A stretch of DNA of 15,083 bases from Myxococcota bacterium (GTDB lineage Bacteria; Myxococcota_A; UBA9160; PR03). The translations under genes and the position numbers were made by a program. The notes under the pieces are model-generated. The model was given only the letters and a program-made list of their open reading frames with translations. It searched no databases and was not told the DNA's origin. The DNA lies in assembly GCA_025453505.1 (NCBI GenBank), contig JALOQG010000057.1:1-15083 (forward strand), written 5' to 3'. Of this stretch, positions 7,945-13,407 are shown one piece after another. Positions within the stretch are counted from its first letter, which is position 1. Each line of letters begins with the position of its first letter.

Positions 7945-7980
7945 GCCCGGCGCAGCATAGTGCCGTGATAGCCTGCGCGC
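7945..7980. promoter_or_regulatory. Divergent promoter region, possibly producing leaderless transcripts
   Basis: Only 36 nt separate the divergent ATG (7944, minus) and GTG (7981, plus). The minus strand carries TATGCT (7954-7959), ending 9 nt before the ATG. The plus strand carries GATAGC (7967-7972), ending 8 nt before the GTG. Neither start has a purine-rich ribosome site. The spacing would put transcription starts at or next to the start codons. No convincing -35 is visible. Confidence 0.3.
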
Positions 7981-8709
7981 GTGCGATCCCCGCTCGCGCC
8001 CGCCGAGACCGTTCGCGCCGACTTCGACCGCCTCGCCGGCTTCGGCGCGGCCGTCTTCGACCACAATCGCCACTACCACGGGGTATTGCTGCGAGAGCTC
8101 GAAGGCCGGCGCCTGCACGCCGCGCTCGACCTCGGCTGCGGCACCGGCGACTTCTCGCGGCAGCTCGCCGCGCGCGCGGACGCGGTGCTCGGCGTCGATC
8201 TCTCGCCCGGAATGCTGCACGTCGCGCGCGCCAGTGCAGGGGATCTGCCGAACCTGCGCTTCGAGGAGCGCGACGTCACGGCGTGGGAGCTGCCGCGCGC
8301 GCACTTCGACTGCATCGCCTCGATCGCGACGCTGCACCACCTGCCGATGGCGCCGACGCTGATGCGTCTGCGCGAGGCGCTGGCGCCCGGCGGGATGCTG
8401 CTGGTGCTCGATCTCGTGCGCGACGCGACGCCGCTCGACTTCGCGCGCTCGCTGCTCGCGATCCCGGCCAACCTTCTCCTGCACCTCGCGAAGACCGGCG
8501 CGCTGCGCGATCCGCCCGCACTGCGCGCCGCGTGGCTCGCGCACGGCCGGACGGATCACTACCTCTCGATCGCGGAGGTGCGCCGCGCCTGCGCCGACGC
8601 GGGCCTGCACGGCGCGCGGGTCCGGCGCCATCTGCTGTGGCGCTACTCGCTCGTCTGGCGACGGCCGCCGGATCAGGTCCCGCGCGGGCGCAGTCCCGCG
8701 GCGCGGTAG
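7981..8709 (+). CDS. Class I SAM-dependent methyltransferase
   Basis: The 242-residue protein has a Rossmann-type methyltransferase domain: motif I ALDLGCGTGDFS (48-59), motif II acidic residue in GVDLSPGML (Asp73), a post-motif segment IASIATLHHLP, and motif III ALAPGGMLLVLDL. It belongs with the Methyltransf_11/25 small-molecule methyltransferases. The C-terminal ~80 residues (with RTDHYLSIAEVRRACADAGL) are of the type seen in ubiquinone/menaquinone-like and lipid methyltransferases, but the substrate cannot be named. I take the GTG at 7981 because it begins just before the conserved domain and no better start follows. The 3' end overlaps the convergent oxidoreductase gene by 37 nt. Confidence 0.86.
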   Translation: MRSPLAPAETVRADFDRLAGFGAAVFDHNRHYHGVLLRELEGRRLHAALDLGCGTGDFSRQLAARADAVLGVDLSPGMLHVARASAGDLPNLRFEERDVTAWELPRAHFDCIASIATLHHLPMAPTLMRLREALAPGGMLLVLDLVRDATPLDFARSLLAIPANLLLHLAKTGALRDPPALRAAWLAHGRTDHYLSIAEVRRACADAGLHGARVRRHLLWRYSLVWRRPPDQVPRGRSPAAR

Positions 8710-9665
8710 ATCGCGTCGATGACGCGCATGTTCGCGACGCCGTCCTGCGCCCCGGTCGGTACGGGCGTGCCGCGCCGGACGTGGTCCACGAAAGCGCGCA
8801 GCTGGTGCGTGTAGGTGCTCTCGCCCGCGATGCGCTCGGTGGTGGTGCCGCCCGGCGACGTCACGCGCAGGCGGTGCCAGAGGTGCGGTGCGAGCGGGTT
8901 GAGTACGCGCATCTCGCCGCGTTCGCCCGTCACGCGCAGCCCGACCCGGAGCAGCGTGCTCGACCACATCGAGCAGCCGATCTTCGCGGTGCGGCCGTCG
9001 GCGAAGCGCAGCTCTGCCTCCACGCGCCGGTCCACGCCCGGTGCACGCAGCAGCGCCTTCGCCGACACGACTTCCGGTTCCGCTCCGGCGAGGTGCCGCA
9101 CCATCGAGATCGGGTAGCAGCCCGTGTCCATCAGCGCGCCGCCGGCGAGGTCGAGGCGCCAGCGGATGTCGCCGCGCATGACGAGCGGGATCGCGAACCA
9201 CGCCTCGTAGTGGCGCGGGGCGCCGATCGCGCCGCTCGCGAGGATCGCCTGCATGCGCGTGGCGAGCGGGTGGTAGCGCCAGTGGAACGCCTCGACGAGC
9301 GCGCAGCCCGTTTCGCGCGCGGCTTCGGCCATGCGCGCGGCCTCGCCCTCGTTCGACGCGATCGGCTTCTCGCACAGCACGTGCTTGCCGGCGCGCAGCG
9401 CGCGGATCGTCCACTCGCAGTGCAGTCCGTTGGGCAGCGGGTTGTAGACGGCGTCGATGCCGGGATCGGCGAGCAGCGCGTCGTAGGAGTCGTGGACCTT
9501 GGCGATGCCGTGCTTCGTCGCGAAGCGGCGCGCCTTCGCGACGTCGCGCGCCGCGATCGCGGCGATGGCCGCCTCGGGTACGCGCCGCGCCGGCGCGACG
9601 AGCGCCATCGGCGCAATGCGCGCCGCGCCGAGGATTCCGATGCGGAGGGGAGCCGTGTCGTTCAT
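8673..9665 (-). CDS. Gfo/Idh/MocA family NAD(P)-dependent oxidoreductase
   Basis: The 330-residue protein has the N-terminal nucleotide-binding fold (RIGILGAARIA, 8-18) and the family segments YNPLPNGLH (74-82) and CEKPIASN, with catalytic-type Lys100 in the EKP motif. The C-terminal half has FHWRYHPLATRM and LAGGALMDTGCYPI, as in the dihydrodiol dehydrogenase / D-xylose dehydrogenase / glucose-fructose oxidoreductase branch. It probably oxidises or reduces a sugar or cyclic polyol in the cytosol; the exact substrate is unknown. The ATG at 9665 lacks a clear ribosome site and lies 7 nt after a -10-like TATTCT (minus strand, 9673-9678), suggesting a leaderless or near-leaderless message. It overlaps the methyltransferase gene at its 3' end. 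Confidence 0.9.
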   Translation of the reverse strand: MNDTAPLRIGILGAARIAPMALVAPARRVPEAAIAAIAARDVAKARRFATKHGIAKVHDSYDALLADPGIDAVYNPLPNGLHCEWTIRALRAGKHVLCEKPIASNEGEAARMAEAARETGCALVEAFHWRYHPLATRMQAILASGAIGAPRHYEAWFAIPLVMRGDIRWRLDLAGGALMDTGCYPISMVRHLAGAEPEVVSAKALLRAPGVDRRVEAELRFADGRTAKIGCSMWSSTLLRVGLRVTGERGEMRVLNPLAPHLWHRLRVTSPGGTTTERIAGESTYTHQLRAFVDHVRRGTPVPTGAQDGVANMRVIDAIYRAAGLRPRGT

Positions 9666-9671
9666 GCCGCG

Positions 9672-9678
9672 TAGAATA
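9672..9678. promoter_or_regulatory. Near-symmetric -10 element, candidate bidirectional promoter
   Basis: TAGAATA reads as TAGAAT on the plus strand (five of six matches to TATAAT) and TATTCT on the minus strand (four of six). It lies in the 39-nt gap between divergent starts at 9665 and 9705. The plus-strand transcript would have a short leader carrying AAAGGAG (9693-9699). The minus-strand transcript would start at or near its ATG. No good -35 is visible for either. Confidence 0.45.
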
Positions 9679-9704
9679 CGCGCACCTTCCCGAAAGGAGT
9701 TCCC

Positions 9705-10088
9705 GTGGTCGGCTTTCTCCTCCGTCTCGCGATCTCGGCCTTCGGCCTCTGGGTCGCCGCGAAGATCGTTCCGGGCATGGCCTTCGACGGCACCGGCACG
9801 CTCGTCGTCGCCGCGTTCCTGCTCGGCTTCGCCAACGCGTTCGTGCGGCCGCTGCTGATCCTGCTGACGCTGCCGCTCACGGTGCTCACGCTGGGGCTCT
9901 TCTTGTTCGTCGTGAACGGCCTCGTGCTGATGTTCGTCGCGTGGCTGCTGCCCGGCTTCGAGGTGCAGGGCCTCTTCGCGGCGATCCTCGGCGCGATCGT
10001 CTCGGGGCTCGTCTCGGGCTTCGCGTCCGGGATGATCGGCGCGAACGGGCGCGTCGAGGTGATCACCGCGGAGTCGATTCGCATCTGA
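9705..10088 (+). CDS. PF04020 (phage-holin-4-superfamily/YvlD-like) membrane protein
   Basis: This 127-residue protein is almost entirely hydrophobic, with four predicted spans at about 4-22, 30-50, 54-76 and 88-110. It carries family-typical FLLGFANAFVRPLLILLTLP and LVLMFVAWLLPGF segments. PF04020 proteins are often labelled phage holin family, but most are chromosomal small membrane proteins of unknown function, and nothing phage-like is nearby. The GTG start is set by a strong AAAGGAG (9693-9699) 5 nt upstream. It is the first plus-strand gene after a candidate bidirectional promoter, 52 nt before kefF. Confidence 0.88.
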   Translation: MVGFLLRLAISAFGLWVAAKIVPGMAFDGTGTLVVAAFLLGFANAFVRPLLILLTLPLTVLTLGLFLFVVNGLVLMFVAWLLPGFEVQGLFAAILGAIVSGLVSGFASGMIGANGRVEVITAESIRI

Positions 10089-10140
10089 CGGGCGCCGCTG
10101 GTCACCGGATCGGGTCGGGTACGGCTACGTTGGACGCCGC

Positions 10141-10651
10141 ATGTCCCGACGCGTCCTCATCCTCTTCGCGCACCCCGCGTTCCATCGCTCGCGCGCGCAG
10201 CGCGCGCTGGTGCGCGCAGCCCGCGAACTCGAGGACGTGACCTTCCACGATCTCTACGAGGCGTATCCCGACTTCGACGTCGACGTGAAGCGCGAGCAGG
10301 CGCTGCTCGAAGCGCACGACGCGATCGTGCTGCAGCATCCGTTCTACTGGTACAGCACGCCGCCGCTCGTGAAGCAGTGGATGGATCTCGTGCTCGAGTA
10401 CGGCTGGGCGTATGGATGGGGCGGCAACGCGCTCGCGGGCAAGCTCTTCCTCTCCGCGATCACCGCGAGATCCTGGAAGAGCAGCACGGCGAACGAGCGC
10501 TCGCCGGCCTCCGTCTTGCAACATGCGATTCCTCGCGCCCTTCGTCGTGTTCGGGACGCACGCGATGGACGCCGCCGACTTCGCGCGCGCGGCCGCGGCG
10601 TATCGCGACCGGCTCGCAGCGCTGCGCGACGGCGCGGGCGAGGACGCGTAG
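10141..10651 (+). pseudogene. kefF: KefF-type NAD(P)H oxidoreductase, disrupted by an inverted copy of kefC sequence
   Basis: KefF is the soluble flavoprotein quinone reductase that activates KefC. The N-terminal ~110 residues are intact: VLILFAHPAFHRSRAQ, the LYEAYPDFDVD motif, VLQHPFYWYSTPPLVKQWMD and GWAYGWGGNALAGK. After SAITA the frame enters foreign sequence (10458-10517). The expected C-terminal part (CNMRFLAPFVVFGTH and a final helix) resumes in another frame at about 10518 and ends with TAG at 10649-10651. That stop shares one base with the kefC GTG, indicating original translational coupling. About 30 native codons are missing. In its first frame the gene has no stop and reads straight into kefC, giving one open frame 10141-11874. 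The break may be biological or an assembly artefact. Confidence 0.8.
10458..10517 (-). repeat. 60-bp inverted repeat, derived copy inside kefF
   Basis: This segment is the exact reverse complement of 11080-11139, matching over 60 of 60 bases. It replaces native kefF codons. At its left edge, the native codons for A-I-T-A and the copied sequence share about nine bases (GATCACCGC), enough microhomology for a template switch. At the right edge kefF-like sequence (TGCAACATGCG) resumes at once. Confidence 0.95.
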
Positions 10652-11874
10652 TGGAAGCCCAGGAGTTCTTCCGCCAGGGCTTCGTGTACCTCGCCGCGGC
10701 GGTGATCTCGGTGCCGATCGCGCGGCGCCTCGGGCTGGGATCGGTGCTCGGCTACCTGCTGGCCGGCGTCGCGGTCGGGCCCTTCGCGCTCGGGCTCGTC
10801 GGCCGCGAAGGACAGGACGTGCTGCACTTCGCCGAGTTCGGCGTCGTGATGATGCTCTTCCTGATCGGCCTCGAGCTCTCGCCCGCGGAGTTGTGGCGGC
10901 TGCGCGGCGTGCTGCTCGGCATGGGCGGACTCCAGGTGGTCGGCACCGGCGCCGTGCTCGCGGCGCTCGCCGCGTGGGTGTTCGATCTGGACGTGCGTGC
11001 CGCGATCGCGCTCGGCGCGATCCTCGCGCTCTCGTCCACGGCGATCGTGCTGCAATCGCTGCGCGAGAAGGGAGTGATGAAGACGGAGGCCGGCGAGCGC
11101 TCGTTCGCCGTGCTGCTCTTCCAGGATCTCGCGGTGATCCCGATGTTGATCGCGCTGCCGCTGCTCGCGACCGGGGCCGCGGTCGTGGACGCCGGCGGCC
11201 ACGCGGAGGGCGACGCCTGGATCGCGACGCTGCCCGGCTGGGGCCAGGCGCTCGCGACGCTCGGTGCGGTCGTGGCGATCGTGCTGGCAGGCCGCTTCGG
11301 GCTGCCGCCGGTCTTCCATTTCATCGCGCGTCGCGGCACGCGCGAGACCTTCACGGCCGCGGCGCTGCTCGTCGTCGTCGGCATCGCGCTGCTGATGGAA
11401 TCGGTCGGCCTCTCGCCCGCGCTCGGGACCTTCCTCGGCGGGCTCGTGCTCGCGGGCAGCGAGTACCAGCACGAGCTCGAAGGCGACATCGAGCCGTTCA
11501 AGGGCCTGCTGCTCGGCCTCTTCTTCATCGCGGTCGGCGCGTCGATCGACTTCGGCATGGTGGCCGAGAGCGGCGGCACGATCGCGGGCATCGTGATCGG
11601 CCTGGTCGCGGTCAAGTTCGCGGTGCTCTTCGGGGTCGGGCGTCTCTACGGCATGAGCCTGTCGCAGAACCTGCTCTTCGCGATGGCGCTGGCGCAGGGC
11701 GGCGAGTTCGCGTTCGTGCTCTTCTCCTACGCGATGCAGAGCGGCGTGCTGGGCGCGGCGACCGTGAACCTGTGCATCGCGTCGGTGGCGCTCTCGATGG
11801 CGCTGACGCCGCTCCTGCTCGTGCTGCACGAGCGCGTGATCGAGCCGCGGCTCTCGACGAGCGCAATCCCGTGA
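10651..11874 (+). CDS. kefC: KefB/KefC-type CPA2 K+/H+ antiporter, membrane module
   Basis: Glutathione-gated Kef systems release K+ and acidify the cytoplasm on electrophile exposure. This 407-residue frame is the full membrane part: about 12 spans, N-terminal LGLGSVLGYLLAG (27-39), LALSSTAIVLQ, the ion-path motif LLFQDLAVIP (155-164, with Gln158-Asp159), and the regulatory loop HELEGDIEP (274-282) that in E. coli KefC contacts the KTN domain. The GTG start overlaps the kefF-type TAG by one base and places MEAQEFF as in KefB/KefC. The protein stops at TGA 11872-11874 just after EPRL, before the KTN domain, which continues in another frame. The linker is shorter than in E. coli KefB by about a dozen codons, so a small frameshifting deletion near 11850 is likely. 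Confidence 0.88.
   Translation: MEAQEFFRQGFVYLAAAVISVPIARRLGLGSVLGYLLAGVAVGPFALGLVGREGQDVLHFAEFGVVMMLFLIGLELSPAELWRLRGVLLGMGGLQVVGTGAVLAALAAWVFDLDVRAAIALGAILALSSTAIVLQSLREKGVMKTEAGERSFAVLLFQDLAVIPMLIALPLLATGAAVVDAGGHAEGDAWIATLPGWGQALATLGAVVAIVLAGRFGLPPVFHFIARRGTRETFTAAALLVVVGIALLMESVGLSPALGTFLGGLVLAGSEYQHELEGDIEPFKGLLLGLFFIAVGASIDFGMVAESGGTIAGIVIGLVAVKFAVLFGVGRLYGMSLSQNLLFAMALAQGGEFAFVLFSYAMQSGVLGAATVNLCIASVALSMALTPLLLVLHERVIEPRLSTSAIP
11080..11139 (+). repeat. 60-bp inverted repeat, source copy inside kefC
   Basis: This segment is the exact reverse complement of 10458-10517, separated from it by 562 nt. It coincides with kefC codons 144-163 and includes the conserved FQD ion-path motif, so this is the original copy and the kefF one is derived. 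Confidence 0.95.
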
Positions 11875-12506
11875 TCCTCGCGGGCTTCGGCGCCTTCGGC
11901 AGCGTCGTCGGCCGCTTCCTCGTCGCGAACGGCGTCGAGACCACCGTCCTCGACACCGACTCGGATCACGTCGAGCTGATGCGGCGGCTCGGCATCAAGA
12001 CCTTCTACGGCGACGCCTCGCGCGAGGAGCTGCTGCGCTCGGCGGGCGCCGAGGAGGCGAAGGTGCTGATCGTGTCGCCGGCGACCCTCGACGCGACGCT
12101 CGCGGTGATCCGCACCGCACGCAAACACTTCCCGCACCTGCGCATCCTGGCCCGCGCCAAGACGCGCGTGGACGCCTACGACGTGCTCGAAGCGGGCGCC
12201 GACCGCGTCTACCGCACTTCGTTCGACACCTCGCTGCGGACGGGCGTCGACGCGATGCGCGATCTCGGCTTCGGCGCCTACCAGGCGCACCGCGCCGCGC
12301 AGTGGTTCCGCCGCTACGACGAGAACGCCTGGCGCGAGCTCGCCGGCATCCGCTCCGACGACGCCCACTACGAGAGCCGGGCGCGCGAATCGGTGCGCCT
12401 GCTCGAGAAGCTGCTGCGCGCGGAGTTCCACACTGTGCGCGAGAGCGACGAGGCCGCGTGGACGACCGATTCGCTACGCCGCGACGCCGGCGGCGAGAAG
12501 CAGTAG
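11871..12506 (+). CDS. KTN/RCK (TrkA-N) regulatory domain of the Kef antiporter, split from kefC
   Basis: This 211-residue frame is the cytosolic regulatory domain normally fused to KefC. It begins at the first beta strand, VILAGFGAFGSVVGRF (glycine-rich nucleotide motif), and continues with VLDTDSDHVELMRRLG, FYGDASREELLRSAGA, HFPHLRILARAKTRVDA and a C-terminal FRRYDENAW region like that of KefB/KefC. The GTG at 11871 overlaps the TGA of the membrane module (GTGA), so coupled reinitiation could make it as a separate protein; there is no strong ribosome site. The alternative is a single kefC broken by a frameshift. The native junction LDERNPVI upstream of this GTG is encoded in the same frame, which favours an ancestral fusion. 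It ends 4 nt before the convergent hydrolase gene. Confidence 0.75.
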   Translation: MILAGFGAFGSVVGRFLVANGVETTVLDTDSDHVELMRRLGIKTFYGDASREELLRSAGAEEAKVLIVSPATLDATLAVIRTARKHFPHLRILARAKTRVDAYDVLEAGADRVYRTSFDTSLRTGVDAMRDLGFGAYQAHRAAQWFRRYDENAWRELAGIRSDDAHYESRARESVRLLEKLLRAEFHTVRESDEAAWTTDSLRRDAGGEKQ

Positions 12507-12510
12507 AGCT

Positions 12511-13407
12511 TCAGCGCACGCGCGCGTCGTGGAACGCGAAGAAGGCGCGCAGCACGCCTTCCGGATCCTCGACCTGCGGGTAGTGGCCGATGCCGGGCAG
12601 CAGCACGACGTCGGCGTCCGGCACCAGCTCGCGATAACGCTCGGCCAGCTGCGCGCCCGAGACGGGATCTTCGGGGCCGTCGACGAGGCGCAGCGGAATC
12701 GTGGCGTGCAGCAGCGCACCGACCCAGCGATCGCGGTGCACGCGTCGCTCTTCCATGTAGCGGATCAACAGATGCCAGATGCGCTGGCCTTCGGAGTGCG
12801 CGACGAGCTGCCAGAACTCCGCGAGCTGCGCCGCGCTCGGCTGCGTGTGCGGACCGAAGACCTCGCCGAAACCCTGGCTGAAGCGCGTCTCGTCGAGCAG
12901 CGCGGAGATCGCCGCGCCGTTCGGGCCGGCGAGCGCCACCTGCACCGGGCGCGGCTGGTGCGACTCCGGGAAGAGGCCGCCGTTGAGGAAGCAGACCGAG
13001 CGGAGTTCGGGGCCCGGCACGCCGGACGCGCGGCGCTCCTCGAAGCGCGCGAGCAGCTCCTGCGCGACGGTGTCGCCGTAGTCGTGCGCGAGGACGTGAC
13101 AGCTTCCGATGCCGAGCTTCGCGAGCAGCGCCTCGTGGAGGTCCGCCTGCTCGAAGATCGAGTAGACGTAGGGCCGCGGCTTCGACGAGAAGCCGAAGCC
13201 GAGCATGTCCATCGCGACGAGCCGGAAGCGCGCGGCGAGCGCGGGCCAGATCGGCGCCCAGTCCCACGACGCGGTCGGGAATCCGTGGATCAGCAGCAGC
13301 GGCTCGCCGGTTCCGCCTTCCCAGTACGCGAGCGTGTGATCGCCGTGCGAGAAGGTCTGCTGGGCGTCGCGCCAGGCGCCGAGGCTCGCCGTCATGGCGG
13401 CGCTCAC
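12511..13407 (-). CDS. MEST-like alpha/beta hydrolase with aspartate nucleophile
   Basis: The GTG at 13407 overlaps the beta-glucosidase stop (GTGA) and gives 298 residues; an ATG at 13395 is the alternative. The oxyanion motif is HGFPTASWDW (41-50), the nucleophile elbow AHDYGD with Asp109, the acid Asp247 (GPEDPVSG) and the base His275 (GIGHYPQVEDP). An aspartate nucleophile puts it with haloalkane dehalogenases, epoxide hydrolases and relatives. Segments such as HDYGDTVAQELL, FLNGGLFPESH, VFGPHTQPS and RRVHRDRWVGAL closely resemble, from memory, vertebrate MEST (PEG1), whose reaction is unsettled. I see no signal peptide. Coupling to a glucosidase gene suggests shared expression, not an obvious shared pathway. 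Confidence 0.87.
   Translation of the reverse strand: MSAAMTASLGAWRDAQQTFSHGDHTLAYWEGGTGEPLLLIHGFPTASWDWAPIWPALAARFRLVAMDMLGFGFSSKPRPYVYSIFEQADLHEALLAKLGIGSCHVLAHDYGDTVAQELLARFEERRASGVPGPELRSVCFLNGGLFPESHQPRPVQVALAGPNGAAISALLDETRFSQGFGEVFGPHTQPSAAQLAEFWQLVAHSEGQRIWHLLIRYMEERRVHRDRWVGALLHATIPLRLVDGPEDPVSGAQLAERYRELVPDADVVLLPGIGHYPQVEDPEGVLRAFFAFHDARVR

Noticed and set aside
7945..9414. Upstream extension of the sulfotransferase frame
   Set aside because: It runs antisense to the methyltransferase and out of frame through the oxidoreductase; the composition is not protein-like.
9705..10088. Phage holin, hence a prophage remnant
   Set aside because: PF04020 proteins are mostly chromosomal, and no lysin, structural gene, integrase or attachment site is present.
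10458..11139. The 60-bp inverted repeats as ends of an insertion sequence
   Set aside because: There is no transposase between them, the right copy is part of a conserved kefC motif, and the interval is ordinary kefF/kefC coding sequence.
10102..11829. A 575-codon open frame on the minus strand, opposite kefF-kefC
   Set aside because: It is antisense to clear Kef coding sequence, and its product is a low-complexity His/Glu/Arg/Asp-rich string typical of shadow frames in high-GC DNA.
10377..12506. A 709-codon plus-strand frame covering the whole kefC region
   Set aside because: Only its last ~215 codons (KTN domain) make sense; the upstream part is Arg-rich out-of-frame reading of kefC.
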